A DNA stretch of 64,000 nt from Lysinibacillus mangiferihumi (GTDB lineage: Bacteria > Bacillota > Bacilli > Bacillales_A > Planococcaceae): the NCBI RefSeq assembly GCF_003049665.1, contig NZ_PYWM01000028.1:1-64000 (forward strand). The letters are read 5' to 3'. Positions 8,348 to 17,786 of the stretch are shown piece after piece. The translations under genes were made by a program, and so were the position numbers. How positions within the stretch are numbered: the first letter of the stretch is position 1; each line of letters opens with the position of its first letter. The notes under the pieces were generated by a model. The model ran no database searches. It had not been told where the DNA came from and was given only the letters and a program-made list of their open reading frames with translations.

Positions 8348-9493
8348 TTACTTCATACTACTTATCGTCATGGAAGTCGCAACTTCCACCATTTCTTCAC
8401 GTGTTAATTTACTAGAAGCTACAAAGAATGCGACGCCGTCTTTTTCCCAGCTAATGGACGTATCTGTAATCGCGCCAATTGTAAATCCTAAGTCAACAGG
8501 ATCACCTGGCGAAGTAACTGGTAACATAGAGGACTCTTTCATAACTGGTTGCTGCATAACTGTAAACGCTTTATCCCCTTCAAACGTTAAAATAACTCGT
8601 TCCATACCACTATCACTAATGGCTTTTTCATTTGTCATTTTCGTGTTTTCAAAATTCACAACTGGATAATGCGTTTGGAATTCTTGATATTCAACCTCTG
8701 CACCGACTGCTTCTTTTTCACCGTTTGCATCCGCTTGACCTTTAGCATCCGTTTCACCATCTGCTTCCGCTTGACCTTTTGCATCCGTTTCACCTTTTGC
8801 ATCTTTATCATCTTTTGCATCTTTGTTTGCAGGTGCAGCTTGTTCGCCTTTTGAATCTTCTGTTTCAGTAAATTGTTCCACAGCATACTCTTTCGCAGCA
8901 TGTTGTACACCTAGCTTAATATTATTAAATGTAATACGAATTTGCTCTTCTTTGACATCATTCATAATCACTACAGATGTAGGAAGCATCGTTTTCTTAT
9001 CTACCGTTATAACTTGGTGAGGCATACTATTTTTATAGCTATTTCTAGTAGCCGCTTCAAATATATATGCTTTGTCCTCTTCTTTCATGACTAAATTTTT
9101 ATCTTCAGCTAAATCTTCTGCTAATGCTCCGATTAAATACGCCTGACTATTTTTCTTTGGCCAATCGCTTTGGAATTTGTACATTTTGTTTAATGTTGGT
9201 GTAACCACAAAAACTCCATCAGCATTACGCACAATCATTTGCGATACATCTTTCCCACTTTCCACTACTTCCACTCGATAGAAATCAGGTTTTGTATGCC
9301 ACACGGTAACATCATATGTTCTAGGTTCTCCACCTGATTTAATCTCCATCTTAGCGTCTAACTCATAACCATTCGTCTCTGACCACTTACCATTAACTTT
9401 CTTCAACACTTTTTCCTGTGAGGCTGTACCACACGCCGACAGAAGTAATATCGCACAAATTAAGACGAGCCAAGTAACTAAACGGTTGCCCAC
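8348..9493 (-). CDS. LolA-like lipoprotein, YdcC-type sporulation protein
   Basis: 381-residue lipoprotein with signal peptide and lipobox LLSAC (lipid Cys21), so membrane-anchored on the outside. The N-terminal half (TYDVTVWHTKPDFYRVEV ... VVTPTLNKMYKF) has the LolA-like fold of B. subtilis YdcC. Around residues 215-262 there is an insert made of Asp-Ala-Lys-Gly repeats (DAKG/DANG/EADG) that looks like an expanded low-complexity linker. The start is GTG at 9493 behind AAGGGTG. A SigE-type promoter upstream (9529-9555) supports mother-cell expression during sporulation. Position between acpS and alr matches B. subtilis. Confidence 0.85.
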   Translation of the reverse strand: MGNRLVTWLVLICAILLLSACGTASQEKVLKKVNGKWSETNGYELDAKMEIKSGGEPRTYDVTVWHTKPDFYRVEVVESGKDVSQMIVRNADGVFVVTPTLNKMYKFQSDWPKKNSQAYLIGALAEDLAEDKNLVMKEEDKAYIFEAATRNSYKNSMPHQVITVDKKTMLPTSVVIMNDVKEEQIRITFNNIKLGVQHAAKEYAVEQFTETEDSKGEQAAPANKDAKDDKDAKGETDAKGQAEADGETDAKGQADANGEKEAVGAEVEYQEFQTHYPVVNFENTKMTNEKAISDSGMERVILTFEGDKAFTVMQQPVMKESSMLPVTSPGDPVDLGFTIGAITDTSISWEKDGVAFFVASSKLTREEMVEVATSMTISSMK

Positions 9494-9528
9494 GCTTTCA
9501 CCCTTTCTTCTTTCAAATCCACTACGAC

Positions 9529-9555
9529 AATATATGAACCATATTTGTCAGTTAT
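9529..9555 (-). promoter_or_regulatory. SigE-type promoter of the ydcC-like gene
   Basis: On the minus strand ATA (9553-9555), 16 nt, CATATATT (9529-9536), close to the SigE consensus ATA-N16-CATACANT. It sits 36 nt before the start codon. Confidence 0.6.
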
Positions 9556-9581
9556 GTCATTTGATGAAAAGGCAATATATT

Positions 9582-9938
9582 TTATTCCATAAGTAATATT
9601 ACTTGCGCGGCTGCATATTGCTTAGAATGTGTGATACTGACAAAGCCCTTTACAAGCTCTCCTTTAAAATATAAAACAGGGTTACCTGCTTCCCCTCTTA
9701 ATATTTCAACATCTTGTAGCGCACAATCTTTCCCTATTCCGGTACCTAGCGCTTTTGAAAAGGCCTCTTTTGCCGCAAATCGCCCTGCTAAAAATTCTAT
9801 TTTGCGAGATTCAGAATGCGCTGCAAATAGTGCACGTTCGTTAACTGATAAAATGCGGTCTATAAATTTATCTGTGCGTGTCATTGCTTTCACAATACGC
9901 TCAGTTTCTACAATATCGAGACCAATTCCTTTAATCAT
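9582..9938 (-). CDS. acpS: holo-[acyl-carrier-protein] synthase
   Basis: 118-residue phosphopantetheinyl transferase that activates acyl carrier protein with 4'-phosphopantetheine from CoA. The two family motifs are present: GLDIVETERI at the N-terminus (Mg-binding Asp) and FAAKEAFSKALG in the middle. The start is the ATG at 9938, eight nt behind GGAG. It is divergent from the rhomboid gene (65 nt between), the same arrangement as acpS/ydcA in B. subtilis. Confidence 0.95.
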   Translation of the reverse strand: MIKGIGLDIVETERIVKAMTRTDKFIDRILSVNERALFAAHSESRKIEFLAGRFAAKEAFSKALGTGIGKDCALQDVEILRGEAGNPVLYFKGELVKGFVSITHSKQYAAAQVILLME

Positions 9939-10002
9939 ATGAACTTCTCCTTTTCTTATTTCCAAAAAGCCATGTATAATAATTGTAAATTGAGGTGGAG
10001 CT

Positions 10003-10623
10003 ATGTTTAGTAGAACAGAAAATTTTAAGCAATATACAAGTTATTACCCTGTTGTTTCAACACTAATAGCAGTGAATCTTATTCTTTATGTATTAACACT
10101 TCTTCCAGTCATAGGAGAACTGCTGTGGAACTATGGGATTCAAGTCAATTTCCTTATACAAAGCGGTGAATGGTGGCGGATTTTCTCTGCGATGTTCTTA
10201 CATGCGAACTTTATGCATGTGCTCTTTAATATGTTCTCCCTGTTTTTATTTGGGCCAGAACTTGAGAAAATTGCAGGTAAAGCACGTTTCATTACAATTT
10301 ATTTATTATCGGGTATCGTAGGGAACATGGCAACCTTTATGCTTAACGACAGTAGCTATGCAAGCCTTGGCGCAAGCGGCGCAATTTTTGGTATTTTCGG
10401 TGCGTTTGGTGCACTTGTCTACTATACGCGTCGTACGATGCCAATGCTTCGTAAGCTTATTTTGCCGATTATCGTCATCAGTGTCATCATGACTTTCTTA
10501 CAGTCTAATGTAAATGTTTATGCCCATTTAGGTGGCTTAGTGACTGGATTCCTACTCGGACTTATTTACCTACATCCTACAAGAATTCTAAGTTGGCGCA
10601 AACAAAGAATGGCAGGAAAATAG
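10003..10623 (+). CDS. rhomboid-family intramembrane serine protease (YdcA type)
   Basis: 206-residue polytopic membrane protein of the rhomboid family, which cleaves substrates within the membrane. The nucleophile is Ser125 in GASGAIFG and the partner His175 in VYAHLGGLVTG. The HANFMHVLFNM motif at about residues 67-77 is the conserved region before it. Six hydrophobic segments are visible. The start at 10003 follows GAGGTGG. A bidirectional terminator lies just after the stop. Confidence 0.93.
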   Translation: MFSRTENFKQYTSYYPVVSTLIAVNLILYVLTLLPVIGELLWNYGIQVNFLIQSGEWWRIFSAMFLHANFMHVLFNMFSLFLFGPELEKIAGKARFITIYLLSGIVGNMATFMLNDSSYASLGASGAIFGIFGAFGALVYYTRRTMPMLRKLILPIIVISVIMTFLQSNVNVYAHLGGLVTGFLLGLIYLHPTRILSWRKQRMAGK

Positions 10624-10628
10624 CTTGT

Positions 10629-10687
10629 AAAAAGAGGAGCTACCCCATCAGTGAGGTGTTAATCACTGCGGGCTGTTCCTCTTTTTT
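10629..10687. terminator. bidirectional terminator between rhomboid gene and GNAT gene
   Basis: A long hairpin whose outer arms AAAAGAGGA and TCCTCTTTT give T-runs on both strands. The inner part also pairs (GTGA...TCAC). It serves the two convergent genes. Confidence 0.85.
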
Positions 10688-10747
10688 ATAACTTAACATC
10701 CCTAGCATTCCATTTTTTCTAAGGTCATTGACATGCTATCGTTGAAA

Positions 10748-11323
10748 TTATAGTACAACAGTAGCCTCTTTTGCCATTTTTATTTTTTTCCATTCTACTG
10801 CGGTTAGCCCATATACAACCTGATCTACATAATGATCGTATAGCCATTCAGCATCTCTTAAACGCCCTTCTTCATTGAATCCTAGCACTTTAGGAATTGT
10901 ACGACTACGTATATTCCCCACTGCAACGCGGACTTCAATGCGATTTAACTTTAAATATTCGAAAGCAAAATCAATAAATGTCCTCATCGAATTTGTCACA
11001 AGCCCCTTGCCAACAAACTCATTTCCTAACCAATAACCAATACTTGTCCACTTATGTTGCCAATTCACTTGATGATAACCAATGACCCCGGCTAGCTTAC
11101 CATCATAATAAATTCCAGCCTGTATCCCGTTATGGTCAGCATATTGTTGCATTGCATTTCGAACAAATTGTTCTGTATCTTTGACCGTCTTGACATTGTC
11201 TACAAAGGGTAACCACTCACGTAAAGTCTCTCTTGAACGGTCTGTTAGCGCAAATAATTCCTCTACATCATTTAAATCTAACATTTTTAAATAGGTGTGC
11301 TCATTTATGCTGTATCGAAACAT
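10748..11323 (-). CDS. RimJ/RimL-type GNAT acetyltransferase
   Basis: 191-residue N-acetyltransferase resembling ribosomal-protein-serine acetyltransferases. It shows the N-terminal LDLNDVEELFALTDRSRETLREWLPF region, the core IGYWLGNEFVGKGLVTNSMRTF (acetyl-CoA loop) and the late NIRSRTIPKVLGFNEEGRLRDAEW block typical of RimL/YdaF proteins. The substrate is unknown. The ATG at 11323 is chosen because GGGGTG lies six nt before it. Confidence 0.88.
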   Translation of the reverse strand: MFRYSINEHTYLKMLDLNDVEELFALTDRSRETLREWLPFVDNVKTVKDTEQFVRNAMQQYADHNGIQAGIYYDGKLAGVIGYHQVNWQHKWTSIGYWLGNEFVGKGLVTNSMRTFIDFAFEYLKLNRIEVRVAVGNIRSRTIPKVLGFNEEGRLRDAEWLYDHYVDQVVYGLTAVEWKKIKMAKEATVVL

Positions 11324-11385
11324 CAAATTCACCCCTTTTTGTTAATTTATTCTATTATAAACGCTTTTTTTCTAGATTTGTATAT

Positions 11386-11424
11386 AAAAAAAGCTAATCT
11401 TTACATTTTTATGCAAAGATTAGC
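11386..11424 (-). terminator. terminator after ydbT
   Basis: Minus-strand hairpin GCTAATCTTT/AAAGATTAGC (11393-11424) followed by seven T. Confidence 0.85.
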
Positions 11425-11438
11425 CAATCATTTTCTAT

Positions 11439-12914
11439 TTAATGTTCATACCAAGTTAATATAGTTTCAGCATCTTGTTGTTCTAGGCTAGGTACATTAC
11501 CTGTCATACCAGTCATTCCTGACATTACCGTTGCTTTTATAGACATGACTTGTTTACGCTTTTGGAAATATGTTTGACTACTTTCCATAGATTGTATACG
11601 TTTTTTCTCCATAAACATTGTAACGCGACTAAAGACCCGATATTGCATTGTCAATTGCTTTCCTTCAATCATGTAGCCTGCTGTTCTATGTTGCCAAATA
11701 CCAAGGAATATGATTAATGGAATTAGTAAGAATGCTAATAACCCGTAAGGATATAAGAAATAACTACTTGCCCCTATTATCGGTACGAGCCAAAAGAAAT
11801 CAATGCGGTAAAAAAATGGACGTGCACGTTTCGGAGCCTTTATAAATTCAGGATGCCAATTCATTTCAGGGAAAAGTTGTTCTAGCGTCTGTAAACAATC
11901 TTGCTTTTTAATCAGTGGGAACAATGCAATTTTCTTATCTCCACCCTTTTCACCATTTCCTCCTGCACTTTCTACTACAACGGTAGCAAAGCCAAATATT
12001 TGCCGCAAAGGGTTTTCAACAATACGGATTGCCTGTATACGATTTAATGGTAATGTAATTCTTTTCTTCTCCAGTAACCCTTTAGTAATCATTAGCTTTT
12101 CATCTTCAATACGAACCGTATAATCGTGATAATTCACTAGTGTTATAACAACCGATAGTAGCCACGCAATAATCAGCACGAACATGACCATTAATGCAAC
12201 TAAGAATGCACCAACCTTCACAAAATCCGCCACTTCATGAAAGACCTCTTCATACGGGATAATATCCGAAAACTGTGAGATGACCGCTGCTACCCCTGAT
12301 AAGACTACGCCTATCCCACCAGAAGTCGTTGCTAATACAAGTAAATCCCGCATCGACATACGATAAATAATAGGCACCATCACTTCCTCTATTTGTCCAT
12401 GTGCTGGTTCCACGTCAAGTGGTTGAGCGATTTGTGTTTTTGCTCGACGCATTTCTTCTTCAATAACATCAGCCGCTATTTTTTGAATAGCTGTTAATTC
12501 TACCTCTGGCTTGCCACCTTTATTGCCTGCTGTCTCAACTTGCACCTTGACTAAGCCAAATATGCGATGAAAAATACCTTCATGGTAATTTAAACTTTGA
12601 ATGCGCTCAAATGGAATATAACGCTTCTTTTTGACGAATAACCCGTACTTTACTCTGAGTTCGCCATCCTCAAACCAGTAAACAAAGGTACGCCACTTTA
12701 CAATACCACCGACAAGCGCTAGTACTGCCCCTACCCCCCACACGCCAAACAGTAATACGGTTTCAAAAAAATGTTCACTGCGGAAGTTCAAGGAAAAGTT
12801 AAAGCCATTACTAATAATGATAATGGCTACAGGTAAGATCATACTCTTTAGTGCTTTGACACTAGAGATAATCGCCGATACGGGGTGTAAACGATACACT
12901 TCGTTAGACATCAT
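11439..12914 (-). CDS. ydbT: YdbT-like membrane protein with bacterial PH (bPH2) domains
   Basis: 491-residue membrane protein with at least two, probably three, bPH2/DUF304 domains. Two copies of the domain core are easy to see: FERIQSLNYHEGIFHRIFGLVKVQVETAG and LNRIQAIRIVENPLRQIFGFATVVVESAG. Hydrophobic segments lie between them. In B. subtilis ydbS-ydbT is linked to resistance to antimicrobial compounds, but the mechanism is unclear. It starts at tandem ATGs inside the end of ydbS, so translation is coupled. Confidence 0.88.
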   Translation of the reverse strand: MMSNEVYRLHPVSAIISSVKALKSMILPVAIIIISNGFNFSLNFRSEHFFETVLLFGVWGVGAVLALVGGIVKWRTFVYWFEDGELRVKYGLFVKKKRYIPFERIQSLNYHEGIFHRIFGLVKVQVETAGNKGGKPEVELTAIQKIAADVIEEEMRRAKTQIAQPLDVEPAHGQIEEVMVPIIYRMSMRDLLVLATTSGGIGVVLSGVAAVISQFSDIIPYEEVFHEVADFVKVGAFLVALMVMFVLIIAWLLSVVITLVNYHDYTVRIEDEKLMITKGLLEKKRITLPLNRIQAIRIVENPLRQIFGFATVVVESAGGNGEKGGDKKIALFPLIKKQDCLQTLEQLFPEMNWHPEFIKAPKRARPFFYRIDFFWLVPIIGASSYFLYPYGLLAFLLIPLIIFLGIWQHRTAGYMIEGKQLTMQYRVFSRVTMFMEKKRIQSMESSQTYFQKRKQVMSIKATVMSGMTGMTGNVPSLEQQDAETILTWYEH

Positions 12915-13383
12915 CTTCCGCCACCCTTGCTAATTCCGAAATACGCGCACGAAGTCCATCTGCTTCATCCATGACCAGTGCAGGAATTGTATGTACCGTG
13001 GCGGCTGTAGAAATTGAAATATTACCTAGGCTGTATCTTTTTAAAATGGGGCCTTGTGTCGTGTCAACATGTTGCACACGTACCATTGGTATTAATGTGC
13101 GTTTGACAACAAACAAGCCATGTTGGACTTCAATTTCATGTTCGCGCACTTCGTATCTCCAGCGTTCCCAACGAATTTTCGGGAATAAATACGCAGAAAA
13201 AAATGCACTTAATAGAACAACAGCAATCGCGATAAAATAAATAAATGAAGGCCATTCATAATAATAAGTGCCATAACAAACCAATGCTGCAATGACTAAC
13301 AACAGCAATGTTTGTAACACACCATATAATCGCCATACTGTTAACCCTTTTCGGGAAATTTGATGAATTGGTTCAGCTCTCAA
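12904..13383 (-). CDS. ydbS: YdbS-like membrane protein with one bPH2 domain
   Basis: About 159 residues, with two N-terminal membrane segments (LQTLLLLVIAALVCYGTYYY; IYFIAIAVVLLSAFFSAYLF) followed by a bPH2/DUF304 domain (EIEVQHGLFVVKRTLIPMVRVQHVDTTQGPILKR). The TTG at 13383 has AGGAGG seven nt upstream and gives an N-terminus like B. subtilis YdbS; an ATG seven codons earlier lacks a ribosome site. It overlaps ydbT by 11 nt. Confidence 0.86.
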   Translation of the reverse strand: MRAEPIHQISRKGLTVWRLYGVLQTLLLLVIAALVCYGTYYYEWPSFIYFIAIAVVLLSAFFSAYLFPKIRWERWRYEVREHEIEVQHGLFVVKRTLIPMVRVQHVDTTQGPILKRYSLGNISISTAATVHTIPALVMDEADGLRARISELARVAEDDV

Positions 13384-13625
13384 AATTGTTCCTCCTCTTT
13401 TCATTACCTATGTATACGTACGCAAATACCAATTTGTTTCAAATAAATCCATAGCCTTTTCATCATAATTAACCGCCATCTAAACATCTAGTATATCGCC
13501 TTTTTAGTATACGACGCTATAGTTTAATGCTTATAATAAGCCGCTTTCGTCGCGACGTTCCGTTTAGAAATCTCGCATACTTACTTTTCCTTCCAAAAAT
13601 TTCGAATAAATTAATTTAACTATAA

Positions 13626-13663
13626 ATATAAAAAACCTTACAGTCAATTTGACTGTAAGGTTT
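13626..13663 (-). terminator. terminator after cshA
   Basis: Minus-strand perfect hairpin AACCTTACAGTCAA/TTGACTGTAAGGTT with a T-rich tail, ten nt after the cshA stop. Confidence 0.9.
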
Positions 13664-13672
13664 GAAAGTTAA

Positions 13673-15214
13673 TTAGTCTTCATGGCGACGTGGTGCACGT
13701 GAACGACCTTGTCCACCTTCACGACGAGCTCCGCCCTCACGGCGACCACCTTCACGACGGCCTCCACTGTTGCGACGATCGCCACCACTACCTTCACGAC
13801 GGTTACCGCCAAAGCTACGACCACCACCGCTTCTGTTACGGCCATTACGATCGCCACCGCGGCCACCACCGCCACCAGAACGCTCACGACGCATTGGTAA
13901 TGGACGTTCTTCTGTAATTGTAACAGGCGTATCATCCGGCTCTTTTGTTAATGAGCGTAATGCAGCTGCTACTACATCGATTGCATCATGGTTTTCAAGT
14001 ACTTCTGTCGCCAGTGTACGATAATCACCTAAGTTATTATTGGCAATAAGACCTTCAAGTGTCTCAATAGCTAAACGTTGTTGACCTACTAAAGCTTCGT
14101 CATTTGTTGGCGGACGAAGTGGTGTCATACGTTTTTTCGTTGTTTCTTCAACAATACGTAAATAGCCCATCTCACGAGGTGTTACAAATGTTACTGCAAG
14201 ACCTGATTTTCCGGCACGGCCAGTACGACCAATACGGTGAACGTAAGACTCAGGATCTTGAGGAATATCAAAGTTATACACGTGTGTAACGCCTGAAATA
14301 TCTAGACCACGAGCTGCTACATCTGTTGCAACAAGGATATCAATTTTATTTTCTTTAAATTGACGTAAAACTGAAATACGTTTTGCTTGGCTTAAATCAC
14401 CATGAATTCCTTCAGCAAGATATCCTCGGATTGATAAAGCTTGTGCTAGCTCATCAACACGGCGTTTTGTACGTCCAAAGATAATCGCTAATTCTGGTTG
14501 GTGAACGTTTAATAAACGAGATAAAACATCGAATTTTTCACGCTCAGCAGCTTTCACAAAGTATTGATCAATGTTATCCACTGTTAATTCTTTTGCTTTA
14601 ATTTTTACAATTTCAGGGTCACGCATAAATGTCTCAGCGATTTTACGGATTGCTGGTGGCATTGTTGCTGAGAATAATAATGTTTGGCGCTCAGCAGGTA
14701 CGTTTTCTAAAATTGAATTTATATCATCGATGAAGCCCATGTTTAACATTTCATCTGCTTCGTCCAGTACAAGTGTTTGAACATCTTCTAGTTTTAAAGT
14801 ACGACGATTAATATGGTCTAAAATACGACCTGGTGTACCAACAATAATTTGTGGTTTATTTTTCAGTGCACGAATTTGACGTCCGATTTCTTGACCACCG
14901 TAAACTGATAATAATTTCACACGCTTGTCGTAACCGACTTTATATAGTTCTTCTGAAACTTGAATCGCTAATTCACGAGTTGGAGCAATTACTAATGCTT
15001 GGATATTAGGGTTTTTAGGATCGATTTTCTCGATAAGTGGAATACCAAAAGCGGCAGTTTTACCTGTACCAGTTTGCGCTTGACCTAATACATCGCGACC
15101 TTCAATGGCAAAACGAATAGTACCCTCTTGGATTGGTGTTGCTTCTTCGAATCCCATACGTTTTACTGAACGTAGTGTAGATTCACTAATATTTAATTCT
15201 GAAAAATTTGTCAA
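13673..15214 (-). CDS. cshA: DEAD-box RNA helicase CshA
   Basis: 513-residue ATP-dependent RNA helicase. Motifs in order: Q motif (GFEEATPIQ), I (AQTGTGKT, residues 46-53), Ia (PTRELA), Ib (TPGR), II (DEAD), III (SAT), then the C-terminal RecA domain with [12 protein letters not shown] and [10 protein letters not shown]. The last 80 residues are an Arg/Gly-rich RNA-binding tail (RREG and RGG repeats). CshA works in cold adaptation, ribosome assembly and the RNA degradosome. The start is TTG at 15214 (MTNFSEL), behind AAGGAG. The gene has a long leader with structured elements. Its order relative to ydbS-ydbT and murF matches B. subtilis. Confidence 0.95.
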   Translation of the reverse strand: MTNFSELNISESTLRSVKRMGFEEATPIQEGTIRFAIEGRDVLGQAQTGTGKTAAFGIPLIEKIDPKNPNIQALVIAPTRELAIQVSEELYKVGYDKRVKLLSVYGGQEIGRQIRALKNKPQIIVGTPGRILDHINRRTLKLEDVQTLVLDEADEMLNMGFIDDINSILENVPAERQTLLFSATMPPAIRKIAETFMRDPEIVKIKAKELTVDNIDQYFVKAAEREKFDVLSRLLNVHQPELAIIFGRTKRRVDELAQALSIRGYLAEGIHGDLSQAKRISVLRQFKENKIDILVATDVAARGLDISGVTHVYNFDIPQDPESYVHRIGRTGRAGKSGLAVTFVTPREMGYLRIVEETTKKRMTPLRPPTNDEALVGQQRLAIETLEGLIANNNLGDYRTLATEVLENHDAIDVVAAALRSLTKEPDDTPVTITEERPLPMRRERSGGGGGRGGDRNGRNRSGGGRSFGGNRREGSGGDRRNSGGRREGGRREGGARREGGQGRSRAPRRHED

Positions 15215-15436
15215 ACTTCTCAATCTCCTTTTTTTCCTTTTAAGTTGACAAATGGTTACATTTTCAGATGAAGTTGTCGGCAAATTCGAGCCTGTGTTGT
15301 GGAACGTTTCCGTTACTTAAAAATTCTCTCTACAAATGTTTCAAGTAGAGCTCTCTTATATGAAAAGGAAAGCCCGGTCTTTACCGAGCGGTTCGATTCT
15401 GCGTAATTATTCACTTAGAATAAAACCGTTATGTTC

Positions 15437-15471
15437 AAAAAAAAGTACTCTTCAACCAAATTATGAAGAGT
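15437..15471 (-). terminator. intrinsic terminator between esterase gene and cshA
   Basis: Minus-strand perfect 8-bp stem ACTCTTCA/TGAAGAGT (15447-15471) followed by ACTTTTTTTT. It either ends the upstream esterase transcript or acts as an attenuator in the cshA leader. Confidence 0.85.
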
Positions 15472-15502
15472 CTTCGCACAAAATGTATCCATTGCTTACA
15501 CT

Positions 15503-15531
15503 AGTCTATCACGGGAATCAAACGTATGCAA
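15503..15531 (-). promoter_or_regulatory. candidate SigA promoter upstream of cshA
   Basis: Minus-strand TTGCAT (15526-15531), 17 nt, TAGACT (15503-15508). Each hexamer matches 4 of 6. It lies upstream of a terminator hairpin, so its role is uncertain. Confidence 0.4.
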
Positions 15532-15567
15532 CGATAACGCATGAGTCGTAATAATCTGACTACTTTT

Positions 15568-16257
15568 CTAACCCTTTAAAAACGCTAAAACCTTCGTAAA
15601 CCAATCAAAACAATCTTCACAATGACAAATATGGTGTTTGCCATTATTAGAAAAATACAACTTTTTATTTGTTGAGGCAAGCTGATCAAACAAAAATTGA
15701 GCGGTATGATAGGGCACAATTCCGTCTAATTTCCCTTGCACAATATACACTGGAATTTTAATGTCTTGATAGTACGGCGCTACCTTTTGTACAAGTTTCA
15801 TGAATTCAATCGTAGCTGCTAAGGGGACGTTGTTGAACTTATGACGATATCTTAAAAACAGCTCATTATTGGAAAGGTTGCGATGATACGCTTCGGTTGC
15901 TAACATTTTAAAATCTTTTACAAGTTGCTTAGGGCTAATGTATTTAGCAGCAGCACTAAGCAGTACAAGCTTCTTCACCTTATAACGTTTCGCTAAATAT
16001 AACGCAATAATGCCACCCATAGAAAAACCAACGACAATCACTTCATCCACTTTTTTCGATAACGCTCGAAAAGCTAACTCCGCATCCATTAACCAATGCT
16101 GTGCGGTAAAGCCTTTCATCTTTAGTTCTTCTCCATGCCCTGATAAGGTAGGTGTCTCGATTAGCCAATCTGTATTGGCTTGTAAATAAACGGTAAACGG
16201 CTCTACCTCATAAGCACCACCCGAAAATCCATGAATACATAATACACCTATCGTCAT
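15568..16257 (-). CDS. carboxylesterase (alpha/beta hydrolase)
   Basis: 229-residue alpha/beta hydrolase similar to the small Bacillus/Geobacillus carboxylesterases. The oxyanion region is CIHGFSGG at the N-terminus, the nucleophile Ser79 lies in GFSMGG, the acid is probably Asp in VQGKLDGIVP, and the late His is in SNNGKHHICHC. The C-terminal HICHCEDCFDW has extra His and Cys. The natural substrate is unknown. The ATG at 16257 follows GAGGTGAGGG; the frame is open 19 codons further upstream without a ribosome site. Confidence 0.88.
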   Translation of the reverse strand: MTIGVLCIHGFSGGAYEVEPFTVYLQANTDWLIETPTLSGHGEELKMKGFTAQHWLMDAELAFRALSKKVDEVIVVGFSMGGIIALYLAKRYKVKKLVLLSAAAKYISPKQLVKDFKMLATEAYHRNLSNNELFLRYRHKFNNVPLAATIEFMKLVQKVAPYYQDIKIPVYIVQGKLDGIVPYHTAQFLFDQLASTNKKLYFSNNGKHHICHCEDCFDWFTKVLAFLKG

Positions 16258-16321
16258 TACCCTCACCTCAAAAAGTGGCTGTTTTACTAGCAATAGCACA
16301 CAAATGCTTTCCAAATTGCTT

Positions 16322-16374
16322 TTTAATAAAGGGTAAAAATCAGCGCATCTGTAAACCAGAGCGGATTTTTACCC
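16322..16374 (-). terminator. terminator after murF
   Basis: Minus-strand hairpin with arms GGGTAAAAATC/GATTTTTACCC (16331-16374) and TTTATT after it; it closes the ddl-murF unit. Confidence 0.72.
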
Positions 16375-16407
16375 CAAGTAACAATTCATTATGTCAACAA
16401 CCGCAAA

Positions 16408-17775
16408 TCATGAAGTAAATGATTGCAAAATTGTTTCTAGTTTCATCCCACGTGAGCCTTTTAATAATACAATGGATTTCTCTGTTGCCTGTTGAAGCTT
16501 TGCAATGATAGGCTCAAAATCATCCTTGTCGTATAGTAAATGGTCAGCGTCGAAACGTTCTTTCAACACCTCATACAAGAAAGCCATACGCGGACCATAC
16601 AAGCACACATAGTCAATTTCACCTTCATGAATTGCTAATGATAACTCTTCATGGAAGCTTTTTTCATTATCCCCTAGTTCTAGCATATCACCTAAGACAA
16701 GCCACTTTTCAGGGCGAATAGTTGTAGTGGCTATAAACTGAATCGCCGCCTTTACCGACGTAGGTGCAGCATTGTAAGCATCATTAATAAATAATGCACC
16801 TTGATTTCCTTGTACTTGCTGCATACGCATATCTGTTAACGTTACGTCTTTTAAAGATGTACGAATTTGCTCATCCGTTAAACCTAGTTTTTGCGCGATA
16901 AGCATGGCAATTAAAGTGTTTTTCACCTGATGCTTCCCAAGAACAGAAATAAAGAAATCCCCTTCAATAGCACCATGTGTTGTAAAGCTACTTCCACTTG
17001 CAGTTGCTTCAATATTATCAGCATATAACAAATCGCCTGGTTCTAAACCAAACGCCTGTGCATTTAAATTTTGTTCTTTTGCAACAAGCTCATTTAATAA
17101 TGGTTCATCACCATCATAAAAGAGCACACCATCCTCTTGCATACCTTGTATAATTTCAAACTTCGCCTTTGCAATACCGGCACGCGAGCCTAAGTCTTGC
17201 ATATGTGCCTCACCAATATTGGTAATTACCGTTATATGAGGACGAGCTAACTTTGTTAAAAACTCAATTTCCCCAAATCCACTCATGCCCATTTCAAGTA
17301 CAGCAACTTCTGTATCCTCTTGGAGCTGTAAAATCGTAATTGGTAAGCCTAGTTGATTATTAAAATTACCAATTGTTTTTTGTACTTTAAAAAACGGTGC
17401 TAGCGTGCCTGCTAAAATATCCTTTGTGGATGTTTTACCATTCGATCCTGTAATACCAATAAAGGTCGCCTTATGCTCGTTACGATAAGCACGTGCCATT
17501 TGCTGTAACGCCAACTCTGAATCATCCACAAATAGTAACGGAACATTTTTTGGCGGGTTAGGTTCATCTTTTTGCCAAAGCGAAGCACCCGCTCCTTTTT
17601 CAAAAGCTTGTTGCACAAACTTATGACCATTTGCCTGTTCACCGCGGAACGGCACAAATAAATCCCCTTGGCAGATTGTTCTTGTATCAATCGATATACC
17701 AGATACAATCGTATCTCCGAAAGCTGGCACCTCATCATTTAACCATGCTGCTAATTCCTTTAATGTCTTTTTCAC
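16408..17775 (-). CDS. murF: UDP-N-acetylmuramoyl-tripeptide--D-Ala-D-Ala ligase
   Basis: 455-residue Mur ligase that adds the D-Ala-D-Ala dipeptide to UDP-MurNAc-tripeptide. The ATP loop GITGSNGKTSTK is at residues 107-118. The central-domain motif (ISVLGKHQVKNTL) and the C-terminal domain (LFINDAYNAAPTSVKAAI) are in place. It starts at GTG behind GGGATT, 11 nt after ddl, so the two form an operon in the order substrate synthesis, then ligation. A terminator follows. Confidence 0.95.
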   Translation of the reverse strand: MKKTLKELAAWLNDEVPAFGDTIVSGISIDTRTICQGDLFVPFRGEQANGHKFVQQAFEKGAGASLWQKDEPNPPKNVPLLFVDDSELALQQMARAYRNEHKATFIGITGSNGKTSTKDILAGTLAPFFKVQKTIGNFNNQLGLPITILQLQEDTEVAVLEMGMSGFGEIEFLTKLARPHITVITNIGEAHMQDLGSRAGIAKAKFEIIQGMQEDGVLFYDGDEPLLNELVAKEQNLNAQAFGLEPGDLLYADNIEATASGSSFTTHGAIEGDFFISVLGKHQVKNTLIAMLIAQKLGLTDEQIRTSLKDVTLTDMRMQQVQGNQGALFINDAYNAAPTSVKAAIQFIATTTIRPEKWLVLGDMLELGDNEKSFHEELSLAIHEGEIDYVCLYGPRMAFLYEVLKERFDADHLLYDKDDFEPIIAKLQQATEKSIVLLKGSRGMKLETILQSFTS

Positions 17776-17786
17776 AATAATCCCAC

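Larger units (their letters stand above)
15215..15567. other. long leader region upstream of cshA
   Basis: 353 nt with no supported ORF. On the minus strand, in order of transcription, it holds a candidate promoter (15503-15531), a strong terminator hairpin (15437-15471), a short CTCGGT/ACCGGG hairpin near 15370-15390, and a CTCTAC/GTAGAG hairpin near 15325-15355. If the promoter is real, the terminator lies inside the cshA leader. Confidence 0.6.

Noticed and set aside
8656-8910. Lys/Gln/Met-rich frames over the middle of the YdcC-like gene
   Set aside because: Frame-shifted readings of the tandem DAKG-coding repeats.
13420-13500. A 23-codon minus-strand frame (MAVNYDEKAMDLFETNWYLR) before ydbS
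   Set aside because: Protein-like, but no ribosome site; could be a remnant, not enough support.
13669-13935. Several overlapping open frames on both strands over the end of cshA
   Set aside because: They arise from the Arg/Gly repeat codons of the helicase tail and have no ribosome sites or family resemblance.
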